Shown: in pieces, positions 12,301 through 33,680 of the stretch
Position numbering within the stretch: position 1 is the first letter of the stretch
Layout: the number at the start of each line of letters is the position of its first letter
Assembly: GCF_949628265.1 (NCBI RefSeq)
Contig: NC_088787.1
Coordinates: forward strand, 10,840,501-10,904,500
DNA from: Cloeon dipterum
Taxonomy: Eukaryota > Arthropoda > Insecta > Ephemeroptera > Baetidae
DNA length: 64,000 bases
Reading direction: 5' to 3'
Program-made: the position numbers and the translations under genes
The notes under the pieces: generated by a model
Told to the model about the DNA's origin: nothing
The model's input: only the letters and a program-made list of their open reading frames with translations
The model's database searches: none

Positions 12301-15300
12301 TCAAAAGCTGATTGACGTCAATTTGACTGCGAATGTGCGCACAGTGGCTTAATAGGCCTGATTGGCCTTGAACTTGACTCTCGCCCCCCAATAGTGATAG
12401 ATTGTCCCCGGGACAACATCGCGGCACGTAACCAAAATCTTCCTTGCTCCACACTCTGCAATCATAGATGCACTTGGACTGAAATTTTGAAATAAGAATA
12501 AATTCTTTATCAGTAAAATTATTATTTTTTCTCCTGTATCATTAGGCGCTTTTCACTTGTTGAAGTCAATCTTATCAAGAATATTTTCGCTGCACTGCTC
12601 ATTAATCTGATTAGCTGCAATAATAATTGTTGATACAAGTAAAGCGCAGTTCTTCTAGAGATAGATAATACGTCACGAGATATCGAATCCGACGTATTTA
12701 CACAAAGATTTGTTTTAAATAATAACTAGGGCTGCAATTTTTAAACTATGGACTGTTTTCTCTTAGCTTCAAATCGCCATGGAATGGTTGAATAAGCGCG
12801 AACCACACCATTTAGCACCAAAAACATTCTTAAATTCACAGCCTAATTTCTTGGATTCAAGTGTTTAATTAATTAATCTGGACCTATCTTTTCCGGTTTC
12901 GTGACTCCTGTTTGTTGAACCGGTCGGTCCTTTTCATCAATCTGGTCTATTTGCTCGAAGAGATAAAATCATCTCGTATTAATTTGTTTTTATTTACCTC
13001 TTGCCGAAATTCGACACTCTCCTCGATTGATCTGTAAATATTTCAATCTTTAAAAGGTCTCTTTGTGTTAACCGATTTGAGCAACAACAAAATCAACAGG
13101 AAAATTTTTCTTTTATTCCAGCTCTGAACATATTCTGGGAAAACTCATAACCCTGAAAATATCAATAAATGGACGTTTTCAACACAAGTGCAGGCAGGCT
13201 TGACTACCCTGACACAGGGATTTTTGCCCTGGTATCCAACCTGGGATTCTTGTAAAATACATCGACCATAAAAACATGCTCGTCCCTGAAAATAAATCGC
13301 TGACCCTGAAACTATCGCGGCCGTGAAACGACAACTACTGCTGCAATAAAAGTAATTATTACTTTTTTTTAAAAAGGCGTGTTCGGAATTTGGTTCGCAC
13401 GTCGAAAAATTCCTTTTACAAACCGAACAAGAGCAAACAGGAAAGGTAAGCGATCTTTTTTTTGTAGAGCTGACGAAACGTGAGCAGGTCGTTTTTATAA
13501 GGTGTGGCCGCCGGCCGACCAATGGGCTTGCGTGACGTGCGCACACACCTCCTGACGGCCGCTCAGGTCGCTCGCCTTGGACAATTCACCTGAACTCTCT
13601 GTTTCTGTGCAACGTCACCAACGCTTTTAATGCAATCTCTTTTCAAAGAGCCACGTTAATATCAAACCTAATTTTAAAATGTATTAAATGAAAATTGACA
13701 CAACTTTTCGCCGCATCGACAATTTATTCCTTTAGAACTGGTCCTTTTTCCAGTACATTTAAAGAAATGGGCACCATTTCAGAAAAATTTACCGTGGATT
13801 TTCATCAAAATATTTTTCTTAATGAGTGTTTCCTGTTTTTAAACCTTAAAAACTATGATACCGGTCTAGTCTTAATTCATTAAATTGATTTTGAGATTAA
13901 AAAAATGGCTTTATTTTAGTTTCAAATCGTTTTGTCCAGCAATAGTTTCAAAGAAGACACCGAAATGTTTTGTTCGTCACTTTTGTCACCTTGCTTTCTA
14001 ATTCAATCTCAATAAATTGGTTACGTTGCAAATAATGCTTGAATATTTTTTACATTTAAATTGGCGGATCAACTAACTCTGACTTGCAATCCGTTAAGAA
14101 TGCAAGACTTAAATAGGGAAAGGTTGACGAACTTGGGGCCAGCTTTCGCAACAATTGGGGTCGTTCATAAGAATTCCCTAAAGCGAACAAAAAATCGGCC
14201 GAAAAGGTTGATTGACAGCTGCATGTGCGAGCGTTTGTCTGTGAACTTTCGCAACTAGTAATTACCACGCGCTCGCAAACGTTTCTTATTCTTACGTGAT
14301 CTAGAACATGACTCTTTCTCATTTTTTTTCTCGGCCAATTACACGATTATGGCATCGCTTTCCTCGCCAAGCAGCACACAATTAAACGCTGCTTGCTACT
14401 TGTTGCTATACGCTTTTCCTCTGCACGCGTGGCGCAACTCGCCCAACTTGGAACTTTTCAGTCCGACCAGTGTGCCGCCGACTCGCACGCAATTTCACTC
14501 CTCGCCCGTTTTGCTCCTTTCAGCCGCTGCTTTCAAACCGACTTAATTTGGGGGCTGATCCGGCTTCAGCTCCTCTAGTTTCTCTTGTCAGTCTAAGTTT
14601 TTACAGCTTTTTAAATTGCCCTTTGACAGCTGTTAATTATGCATGCTTGAAATATATGTACATTAGTTTTTTTAATTCTGTTAATGAGTTTACTTCAAAT
14701 TGATTTAGGGAACTCTACATATAATTAAGGGAACAAATAATTATTTTCGGACGGAAACTAAATTCTTTAAAAAAACTAATATTTTGCATTTAATTTTGAA
14801 AACAATTTATTCTGTAAATTATTAGCAAGTTACAACTTCAACAGAATAAGGCAAAAGGACATAATCTTCTCCGCATCATAAACACTTTCATTTTATGCTA
14901 AATATAAACTAAAATTTATTACCACGTTTAGAGTTATTTTAATTCAATCACGTGTTCACATTTTGCTGAATCTTTTTTTACCTCGCTTTTCAGTAGCAAA
15001 CGTCAAAGTAAAAATGAAGCAGTTTTTCCCCAATTTTATGACCTTCTCATCTCTTGTTTATTTGATTTCATTAGATTCCGGTTTAGGCGTGTGTGCGCGC
15101 AAGAATCTGATTTTGAGCGTGTTTCTCGTTTGCACTGATAATTACTCCGTGGCGTGATGGGCATTCAAGGCCCTGCGCCACCACGCCCTGAGTTTGCAGA
15201 ACCTTTTAACACAAATTCCGCAGGCAAATTTGTTTTGACGCTTGTGAAAGCGAAACAGCATCCTATAATTATTTCATGATTTTCACCTGAACGGCCGGCA

Positions 15301-16091
15301 ATAAAATGTTTCGTGTCCGCAGGAACCTAAATTCACACTTTTTTTCTTTGTACACCAATTTTAATAATTGTTATTATATGACCATTGAAATTAATTCTTT
15401 AGGCGTTCAATTTAATATATGGGTTACTTTCTTCATTAAATAATCTGTTAGTAAAAGTTTAAAAGTTTGTTGTGAATTTAACTGCTGATAAATACATTTA
15501 AGAGTTTAAAAAAATGAAATTTTCGTAGTCCTTAGCAGCGGGGGCCAGATTCGTGCTACGCGCAACTATGGCGTCCGGTGGAGTATGGCGCGAAAAAACG
15601 GTCACGTGAAAATGCGCGAAAAGAACCAAGTTTTGGTCATAATTGTGATATAATTTGCATTTCTTGCACTAATTGTGTCTTTTGGATCGTAAAAACAAAC
15701 TCTTTGACACTCGTACGGCAATCCAAAGAGAGCTTTTTGTTTCCCACATTCAGATGCCATCTTTTGGATCTGCGCAGTGGGAACCAATTTTATCGCACGC
15801 ATCTGGCCCCCACTGGTCTTTAGTAATTTAAACAATTATTTGCGTCTGCATCCCTAAATCACGTTTATTTTTTCCATAAAATTAACCAAATATTTTTATT
15901 TGTTGTCAGATTCGTGTCTTCGGTGCCAGTCGGAAAGCCAGAAGCAGGAGAGTCAGAAGCAAGACTGCGTGGTGGTTTGGGGCGACTGCAACCACTCGTT
16001 CCACTACTGCTGCATGTCGCTGTGGGTCAAGCAGAACAACCGATGTCCCCTGTGCCAGCAGGAATGGGGCATCCAACGCCTCGGACAGTGA
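3331..16091 (+). CDS. Roc2: RING-box protein 2 (Rbx2/RNF7/SAG), cullin-RING ligase subunit
   Basis: Catalytic RING subunit that recruits E2 enzymes to cullin-based ubiquitin ligases, classically with Cul5. Two coding exons, 3331-3484 and 15910-16091, join in phase (G|AT, Asp) to give 111 aa, close to the family's usual 113. Exon 1 carries the near-invariant stretch [21 protein letters not shown]; exon 2 carries the remaining zinc ligands, including WGDCNHSFH and [11 protein letters not shown]. An upstream in-frame start at 3295 would add 12 residues unlike the family, so 3331 is preferred. The 12.4-kb intron contains the complete Tret1 gene on the other strand. The loop between zinc ligands is lengthened by a 15-nt tandem duplication (15933-15962). 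An AATAAA lies at 16225. Confidence 0.95.
3966..3971 (-). other. Candidate polyadenylation signal for Tret1
   Basis: TTTATT on the plus strand reads AATAAA on the minus strand, about 400 nt past the Tret1 stop. An ATTAAA variant at 4219-4224 is closer and may be used instead. Confidence 0.35.
4373..7445 (-). CDS. Tret1: Facilitated trehalose transporter (Tret1-like), proximal isoform
   Basis: SLC2/MFS sugar transporter; insect Tret1 moves trehalose across the plasma membrane by facilitated diffusion. Exons on the minus strand: 7445-7362, 6163-6041, 5978-5855, 5699-5526, 5469-5335, 5276-4859 and 4784-4373. Phases match at all joints and give 489 aa, about the length of Drosophila Tret1-1 isoform A. 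The N-terminus [16 protein letters not shown] strongly resembles that isoform. Family motifs are present: [33 protein letters not shown] (about residue 276), [12 protein letters not shown] and [12 protein letters not shown] near the C-terminus. Twelve membrane segments are expected. The gene lies wholly within the Rbx2 intron. Trehalose specificity is inferred from family; closely related hexose transporters are the alternative. Confidence 0.93.
7462..7500 (-). promoter_or_regulatory. Core promoter of the proximal Tret1 isoform
   Basis: On the minus strand a TATA-like box (ATATAAG, 7500-7494) is followed 32 nt later by an initiator-like CGCAGTT with its A at 7467. The spacing is standard for RNA polymerase II promoters. 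The start codon is at 7445, giving a 5' UTR of about 22 nt if this start site is used. Confidence 0.55.
10537..10713 (-). CDS. Tret1: Alternative distal first coding exon of Tret1
   Basis: A 59-codon exon running from ATG at 10713 to a CAG|GTTGGT donor at 10537, ending in phase 0. It can therefore join the common exon at 6163 exactly as the proximal exon does. It encodes a hydrophilic, acidic and Ser-rich cytoplasmic N-terminus (starts [15 protein letters not shown], contains [12 protein letters not shown]). Joining it gives a 520-aa isoform in place of 489. An in-frame Met 22 codons upstream (10779) lies beyond the TATA box and is not preferred. Drosophila Tret1-1 is also known to make isoforms with different N-termini. 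The exon call rests on phase, donor and promoter; no family match was recognised in the exon itself. Confidence 0.65.
10723..10756 (-). promoter_or_regulatory. TATA box of the distal Tret1 promoter
   Basis: TATAAA on the minus strand (10756-10751) in a GC-rich setting, 38 nt before the ATG at 10713. The predicted start site near 10723-10726 leaves a very short 5' UTR. An upstream start site with the box being fortuitous cannot be excluded. Confidence 0.4.
10780..15527. other. Rbx2 intron beyond Tret1: no recognisable gene
   Basis: AT-rich intron sequence upstream of Tret1. Open frames on both strands (for example 11850-12224 minus and 13145-13546 minus) show no family resemblance or splice logic. 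The only structured item seen is a TATA/initiator/CCAAT arrangement near 13471-13523, listed separately. Confidence 0.5.
13469..13523 (-). promoter_or_regulatory. Orphan promoter-like cluster in the Rbx2 intron
   Basis: On the minus strand a CCAAT-type box (13523-13519, inverted), TATAAAAA (13499-13492) and an initiator-like GTCAGC (A at 13471) are spaced 28 nt from TATA to initiator. It points toward Tret1, 2.8 kb away, so it may drive a non-coding leader exon of that gene. No coding region directly downstream was recognised. Confidence 0.35.
15536..15815. mobile_element. hAT-type MITE
   Basis: A 280-bp element with terminal inverted repeats: left end CAGCGGGGGCCAGATTCGTG, right end (reverse complement) CAGTGGGGGCCAGATGCGTG, 18 of 20 matching. 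It is flanked by 8-bp direct repeats GTCCTTAG (15528-15535) and GTCTTTAG (15816-15823), 7 of 8 matching. CAG-type ends with an 8-bp target duplication fit the hAT superfamily. It has no transposase, so it is non-autonomous. It ends 94 bp before Rbx2 exon 2. Confidence 0.85.
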
Positions 16092-16224
16092 ACCCAGCAA
16101 CCTTCCTTACGCGGTCAGTGCGTTGCCTGCTGCACAAAGGCAATGTTACGAAACGAAATGTACTCGTGCTGGACACTGGAAACGACGGACTCTTGAAAAT
16201 CTCATGATAATTCCTCGCTCTTGT

Positions 16225-16230
16225 AATAAA
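16225..16230 (+). other. Polyadenylation signal of Rbx2
   Basis: Canonical AATAAA 134 nt past the Rbx2 stop codon. Confidence 0.7.
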
Positions 16231-19128
16231 GCTGCTTAACAATTAAGAGAAATTATTATTCTTTTCTTTTGTGCACAATCAGTAGAATCGAATGCAGCGA
16301 GTTATACTTATTAAAGACTTAAACGCTCGGATTGTCAAAAAATCGGAAGTAGTTGCCTCTTAATTTTGAACAGACCACAAGAAACACGATTTCTGTATGT
16401 GTACCTGCATGTGTTTAAGTGATAGATATTACAACAATTACGCGTTTGACACAGAGAAAATCACGCAGGAACAAGTAGTTCCTTTAATCTATGAATTAAA
16501 TTAGCTAATAATTCTATGTAAGCAATTCACACCACCTTCCAGACGTAGGAATCAATCGCTCTTCGTTTACAGTAAATACGCAAAAATATGAACAACTTCT
16601 CTGCTTCAAAAGTTTATTTTCTGTAAAGGTTCTGGTAAAGTGCTCGCCAAAAATTAACAAACATATTGCTATTTTGACAAAAACGTAAATTGTTCATTGA
16701 AAATGCTTTTAATTTGTAATAAAAAAAGAAAAACAGCAGAAAACCACCATTTTCTATTATTATTTCCGCATCTTTCTCAATCCAACCCCGATCAAATCAA
16801 TGATTAGACAGAGAAATATTTATCAATTATTGGGATATGTTAAAAAAATAATTTTTGTGAAACCTGGAGCATTAGCATTAATTTTTGATCAAAAAATTCC
16901 ACTTTAAAAATTAAAAATGGCAAATCTTGCCTCGTATACCTGGCATCAAATAAATTCAGCATCAACTGCCTAAAAAATATGATTTAATTTTCCCGATTAA
17001 TAAAACTGAAGCATAATGCAATATGGTTACTCTATTTGCTCGCGGCCAAACTGTTCCAGAGAGTGCTTTGCGTTGACGTGCTCTCGATAAGACGCAATTC
17101 GTTTGGCTTAAACACGGTCAGAACGTGATTTTGATCTCGCACGTCTGGAGACCCTTCAATTGAGTTGATTTATTTACCCTGGTGTTTGAATGTCAAATTT
17201 ATCGAATGCGTACGTTCACCCGCGCGTCAGCACTCGCCAATGAGGTCCTTTGTCCAATTCGCTGGCCGGCTGGCCGGCCAGGCCGTCGTCGCCATTCATC
17301 ACCGCATGCCACGCTCGTCGTTTCCTCTCGACGCTCTCCATAGCATTATTGCAGCTTCAAATTGCTTTTCAATTGGCCACGATTCTCGAATCGCCACCCT
17401 CGTTTCATGCGTGAGAAACAGTGCACGTGAGCAGATCACGTTTTATCCGTCTAATTGTGCAACCTAAATATTTTTATACGAAACATTTGAGAAAAATAAT
17501 CACTTCCCTGTCAATCTTATTAAAAAAGTTGTTTTAAATTAACAAAATAAATTTTGAGTAACACAAACCAATTAACAAGCTCTTTCTAATTAAGAAATGT
17601 TTAGAATTAGCTGATTTTTTTTTCGAAAATAGCTTTTTGGAGCCTTTGAAATCGGTTTTTCTATATTTCTAGCTACTGAATGAAGAAATTAACAAGAGGA
17701 AACTCTTGGAAAGAATAATTTCCTGTTAGCAACATGAATTTAATCAAAGCCTTGGACATAATTTTAATTATTTCGTATTAGAAATCAGGTTTCTTTGATT
17801 AATTTTTTTTCTTTAGCGGTGATGAAGGGTTTCGAAAAAATTAACGCTTCTAATCTTGTTGGATTTTTCACGGAAATAACGACAAGTCAAAAAAGAACAA
17901 AAAAAAACTTAAAATAACGAAGAAGACTATTTTTCAAATTAAAATAACGAAAATAACAAACAATTACGGTTTCTATGGGAATCTGCATATTGCAACTCAT
18001 GCTCACAGACACGTGATGTCAAAGGTCACACTCGTCATCGCTCAATTTATTTTATTAGACATAAGGACATTAAACGCCTGCCACAAAGCGAGGTCAGCAA
18101 CCTGCGTTGCATCCGCAATGAGACAGTTGCCTATTGGTTAGTAGTCTCACAAGCCCCTTTGAGATTTTGACCCAGCGGCTGCAAGCTGCAACGGACAATA
18201 TTCAAATCAACAGCTAAAAGCCAGATGCACATTTTCTCTCGTTTTCAGATTTTTTTAATTCCGATCTTCCCACAATCTTAAAATCTAAAATTTATTTTTA
18301 AATGTTAATTAAAGACACGGACGTAACTAACAAATTCAAATCAAATAAATTTTACTCTAAATCAAGGTTTGCCAGATCGCCAGGGCCTGCGAATTTTGCA
18401 ATACGAAAAATGCACTAGTTTTCATTCTAAAAAACCTTTCGATTTTTCTTCAAAAGTCAGATGAAAAATTCATTGTTTTTTTTAAATATATAGCTAATTT
18501 TCAGTGACGCAGAAGTGGTGGAACATAATTTAAAAATTCATAAACATATCTTCCATCAAACAAAATATGCATAATAATTCACTAATATGCTATCTCGTAG
18601 GTTTGATTTGTAAAAATGTGCAAAATTGCGGAAAAGCCGCAAAACACTTTTGTGAAATGGAGTGAGGTTTTCTGGAAAAATTCGAATCATGTTATAAACT
18701 AATTTTTTGACCTAGTCCACAAATAATATGGTTCACAAAAAAGTGCAAATAATTATGGCAAATTACACGGTCCAAATATTATCACGCTTTGATTTAAGGA
18801 AATATTTTTTCGGAATTGTTCGGTGTATATTTTTCAAATTATTGCTGATTTCCCTAGTTTCGGAGACTGTAACAGTAAAAATATGCGATGATTTGAATTT
18901 GAAGTAGTCAATGAGCTAATAATTAAACAACTGTACTGATCAGAGTAGTACACAAACGAGTTGAAGTTTCAAAGAAGGCGCGACTTTGGCGCCACCAGCG
19001 ACGGACAAAAGTGTGAGTGACCTGGCCGGAAATAACAGAACACGTCCCCCTGCTGACGACGATATTAGCTCGGGGTCTGTTTTCCGTCTTTCCAGGGGTT
19101 GATTTCCGTGTCTCCAGCCGGCAGACCC
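16231..19128. other. Intergenic region between Rbx2 and ribophorin II
   Basis: About 2.9 kb, mostly AT-rich, with a GC-richer patch at 17040-17460 that shows no coding logic. Near the right end a possible 5' UTR intron of ribophorin II runs from a GTGAGT donor (about 19013) to a TTTCCAG acceptor (about 19094). Nothing else recognisable. Confidence 0.4.
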
Positions 19129-23661
<4,533 letters not shown>

Positions 23662-23695
23662 AACGGCGCGGTTGCATGGAAATTGAGCAAATTGT

Positions 23696-23701
23696 AATAA
23701 A
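23696..23701 (+). other. First polyadenylation signal of ribophorin II
   Basis: AATAAA 35 nt after the stop codon. A second AATAAA at 23801-23806 could give a longer 3' UTR. Confidence 0.6.
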
Positions 23702-23806
23702 AAAGTGTGTGCCGAGCGAGTGCGTGAGCGTGTGACGTTCGTTTTTGTTATTCGTGCTGAGTCGGGTGTTGAAACAAACGTTTTGTAAAGACATTCCCTG
23801 AATAAA

Positions 23807-24371
23807 AATTTTATTTAAAATACGCGGCCCTTATTTCAATGAACAAAATTCAATGACTTATTATATTATCATCATGCTGGTACCACAAAAAAGTAATGCG
23901 GGTTTGGAGATAATGCGTCAAAGTGGCGTTGAAATAAACCCGCATTTTGCTATAATGATTGAAAGTTGTTGCTAAAAATGTTTACTATCTTGCTGGATGC
24001 AGCGTGTTTTTCGAAAATGACGCAAAAAATAAATGGAATTTATTGGCTGTTGAAATGTTCAGTGTTGTGTTGTAAGGAGAGAAAAAAGAATGTTTATAAT
24101 GAATTTTTAATCTGCTCAATTGATCGAAAAATCTTTTTTGACGGCTGGTAAAGAAAAATTTAACAACTTTCTACTGTTTTTAGGATATAGACGTAACTGC
24201 GTGCTGAAAGTAATACGTAAAAAATGCGCTAAATCTTTCAAAATAACTTTTCACTAATTTTTTCATGTCTTTTATCTTACCATCCTAAATTAAGAGTTCA
24301 TGGGGCATCCAATATTATAAGTACAACACACCAAAATGAAATACTGATTATTATTCATATATAAAAAAGCT
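23807..24371. other. Convergent intergenic region between ribophorin II and SMC3
   Basis: About 565 bp between the polyadenylation signals of two convergent genes. AT-rich, with no open frame of note and no repeat recognised. Confidence 0.5.
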
Positions 24372-24377
24372 TTTATT
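24372..24377 (-). other. Polyadenylation signal of SMC3
   Basis: TTTATT on the plus strand (AATAAA on the minus strand), about 210 nt past the SMC3 stop codon. Confidence 0.55.
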
Positions 24378-24583
24378 TTCCATCAACTCCCATCTAAAAC
24401 GACTTACAGCGGTCATGTCAATCGTTAAAACCGAAAAACAAAATATTTATCATTGTGAATATGACTATTACGCTAATGAACCAATGTCTACCATATTGTT
24501 TACAGATTAAAATGTAAATATGGGTTTCGCAGACACAGAACGAGAAGAGAAAACACCAGTGAAATGCAATGATTGGTTCGAGT

Positions 24584-30650
<6,067 letters not shown>

Positions 30651-31076
30651 AATGCTCTTGAGGCGAAAATAGTTCGCTCCAGCTCAAATCATTTGAAAAC
30701 AGTCCGAATTCAGCTGACAACTCGCGTCTACTTGGCGCTTAGTTCTGTTTTGACTTAAATGATTTTACAAGCTGCCGCATGATGGCGCTGCTATTACGCG
30801 CCATACGCGCTGAAGTCTTAGAGCACGCGGGAAGAAAATGAATCAACCAATGACAAGCCACAAAATTTTTGTTCTCTTTCAATGATTGGTTTTGTGTGTG
30901 CCTCTTTCTTATACGGATCATTCATTGGTTGTCCGCCTGTTTTATCATCAATCATCATTCATTATTTACAAAACCAGTCGAACTCACATGGCGATTGTGT
31001 TTGAGAAACATTGATGCATAGAATTCAGTGTTTTGTGCCTTTTTAAGAGATATTAACGTTGCCGCAAGTTTGTAAA
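30651..31076. promoter_or_regulatory. Bidirectional promoter region of SMC3 and Sas10
   Basis: 426 bp between head-to-head start codons. Three CCAAT boxes occur at nearly even spacing: CCAAT at 30847-30851, and inverted (ATTGG) at 30885-30889 and 30924-30928, steps of 38 and 39 bp. No TATA box was seen. CCAAT-box, TATA-less bidirectional promoters are common for housekeeping gene pairs; NF-Y binding here is inference. Confidence 0.5.
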
Positions 31077-32971
31077 ATGGGTGACAGTGACGACGAGCAG
31101 TTTTCGGACAATGATCATTTCACCGAAAAGGAGAAAATGCTCTTGGAAAAGCACAGGAGCAAAATCAACAAGAAATCCAGCCGAGTGGAGGTGCCAAATT
31201 AATTATTATATCGATTATATCTTTAGATTTTCTTAAAAATAAATTTCTATAGGAGAGTGTGCTTGGATTTGACGATTCCAGTGACGAAGATGAAGAGCTT
31301 ATTGAAGGGGACGAGGACGGCGAGGACATGGAAAGCGACGACGTGTTGGATGACAGCGAAGACGATTTGCCGAATTTGCATAACTGGGGAAAAAAGAAAA
31401 AGGCCTACTATGACGCGGACTTTGTTGACAAGGATTTCGGAGGTGAATTTCAATAATTTACTAGCCCAAATTTCATTTTCACGTTACGTTATTACAGTCT
31501 TGAATGAAAAAGAGGAGGCAGCTGCAAAGCTGGAAGAGGAGGAGGCTCTTCGTATCCAAAAAGCGCTGGCTGAACAGTTAGATGAGGACGATTTCTTGTT
31601 GGGATTTGACGAAAAGGTTGAATTTAATTCAATTGTCTGTAATTTAAAATTTATGAAAATCTCCAGCCCGCAGGAAAGAAGCAACAAGATGACGTGCAGC
31701 AAAAGGAGGTGAAAAGAGACCTGAGCTCTATGTCAAATCGAGAGAAGCTGGAGATTTTCCGCCAGGAGAATCCTGAGTTTTCCAGTTTGGTAGAGGAGTT
31801 CAAAGGTGCGTTTACCTGAATCTCAAGTAAAAAAATATTATTATTCAAATTTAAACAGACAATGTGGACATTCTGAAGAACTCGGTTGAGCCTATCAGAG
31901 AAATGTTGACCAAGGTTGACATCTCGGCAGCTGAAGACGGAGTTAATTTGTCAAATGCACTGGAAACTTACTACCAAGTCTTGTCAAAGTATAATAATTA
32001 ATCGTTTACAAACAGTTCCAATTCTACAATCTTTTTCTTTTAGCTACAACATCAATTTGAGTTTTTACTTGCTGCTGAAGGCCCGTCGGGTGTCAGTGAA
32101 ATCGCACCCTGTAGCTAGGAGGCTGCTGCAGTATAGAGTTTTGCTGAAAAAAATCCACAAAAAGTGGATTGTCTCCAAGGAAAATAATCTCATTCAGAGA
32201 ATTCTAACTCTGGCTGAGGAGCAGATGCAGAAGAGTGTTCCTCTCAAGGAAATATCAAACAAGTAAGAATAATTTTTAGAAGTTTTGCAAAAAGTGATCT
32301 TTAAATAATAGTTTTCCTAAAGTCACATTAAATGACAGTGCTGATTTTTATAATGTATAAACAATAGCTTTTGAAGAAATTTAGTTTAACTTTGCTTGTG
32401 GAGATAATTTTAATTTAAAAAAATGGTTATTATAGAAGTTGTTAAAGTAATTTTTCCCTCATTTTTCTAGACACAAGCTGTTCGTTGAAAAGCTTTTGGA
32501 CACTATTGATCTTACCAAGGACGAAAGCAGTGAAGATGAGCAGCAAGAGTCTGAAGGTTTGCATTTTAATAAATTCACAGATTGAATTCAAATTTATCTA
32601 ATCTATTCCAGATGAGGAGATGGCTGCAAAGGAAAAGGACCAAAAGAGCGACGCCGAGGAGGAAGGAGCGGAAGAAGATTTGGACGAAGAAGGAAAGCGG
32701 AAAATCACGTATCAAATTGCAAAGAATAAGGGTCTGACACCCTACAGAAAGAAGGAACTGAGGAATCCGCGTGTGAAGCACAGGATGAAATACAGAAAAG
32801 CCGTCATCAGGCGAAAGGGACAGGTACGTAAATTTATGTTCCTAAAATGAACAGTTTTTTAATTCATCAATTTTCTGTTAGATTCGGGAGCACAGGCCAG
32901 AGATTAAAAGGTATGGAGGAGAATTATCTGGAATCAAGGCTTCTGTCACAAAGAGTGTAAAATTCAAATAA
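31077..32971 (+). CDS. Sas10: Sas10/UTP3, small-subunit processome protein
   Basis: Nucleolar protein of the U3 small-subunit processome needed for 18S rRNA maturation. Exons: 31077-31190, 31253-31442, 31498-31616, 31667-31805, 31859-31988, 32044-32262, 32471-32556, 32612-32823 and 32882-32971. Phases all match, giving 432 aa. The N-terminal third is very acidic ([34 protein letters not shown]). The middle carries a Sas10/UTP3/C1D-type segment ([19 protein letters not shown]). The C-terminus is the diagnostic Sas10 domain, with [20 protein letters not shown] followed by a basic stretch. The AATAAA at 32967 overlaps the stop codon. Expression is probably co-regulated with SMC3 through the shared promoter region. 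Confidence 0.94.
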
Positions 32972-32972
32972 A
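32967..32972 (+). other. AATAAA overlapping the Sas10 stop codon
   Basis: The last sense codon AAA, the stop TAA and the next A form AATAAA. It is the only canonical signal close downstream, so the 3' UTR may be extremely short. Confidence 0.45.
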
Positions 32973-33612
32973 TTATAATGTGATAATATGTATTTTATCA
33001 ATACTCTATTCTTTTTTTTAATTGGTTTCAAATTCTTTAACGTGAAGATTTTATTTATAGCGTGACATGAAGTCTTAAGTCAGGGTTGCATAAAATTCAC
33101 ATGTCATGTTAAAAGTACTCTCGTTTTCATACGTTTTTTTTTCGATTTTTCAGAATATCTTGTAGATACTTTTTATTTTTTAAAAGTTTTGATAGTGTTT
33201 AATAATCAGTTCAGGTTAAAATGGCCAAGAACTTGCTACTTCTAAAAAAATTAATTGAGGATTGAGGGGTTATTGTAATGCAATAAAAAAATTTCCTGAG
33301 CAGGTAAAAAGAGAGCTAGCAAGCAACATACAAATTAGTCGCCCTGGGTGACAAGGATTAGGGACAGGGTTATAACCGTGTGTTGCCTTGAGGAAAATTT
33401 GCCCTGCGACTCAAAAGTTTTGGAAACTCAAATTCAGGTGACAGTGTGTGCTTAATATTATTTTGAAAGGTGTGCCATGTGAGGATGAAACAAATGTTTT
33501 CCTCTTAAAATTTTAAATATATTGGACAAGAATTTATGAGTATTAAAACATCGTAAAACTTTTTTTACAACAAAGATTTTTATTTCTCTTAAGAATTATA
33601 CAAACGCTTGCT
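32973..33612. other. Region between Sas10 and a possible minus-strand exon
   Basis: 640 bp of AT-rich sequence without a supported gene. No repeat or promoter was recognised. Confidence 0.4.
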
Positions 33613-33680
33613 TTATTTGTTTCCTACATTCTGCATAAACTCGCGCATTGGGTTGAACGTGTATTGCATGTGTTTGTCTC
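33613..33680 (-). CDS. Possible terminal coding exon of an unidentified gene
   Basis: On the minus strand an acceptor (TTGGTCCAG, ending 33681) opens a 68-nt frame encoding DKHMQYTFNPMREFMQNVGN and a final Lys before TAA at 33613. AATAAA overlaps that stop (33617-33612). The peptide looks protein-like but I do not recognise it. Upstream exons would have to lie beyond the retroelement, near 35930-36030, where a short frame beginning MTQRVQSFFVDCLRM is present; I found no convincing donor of matching phase. It may be chance. Confidence 0.22.

Noticed and set aside
13145-13546. 133-aa minus-strand Cys-rich frame
   Set aside because: Its start lies upstream of the predicted transcription start at 13471, and the cysteines follow no motif.
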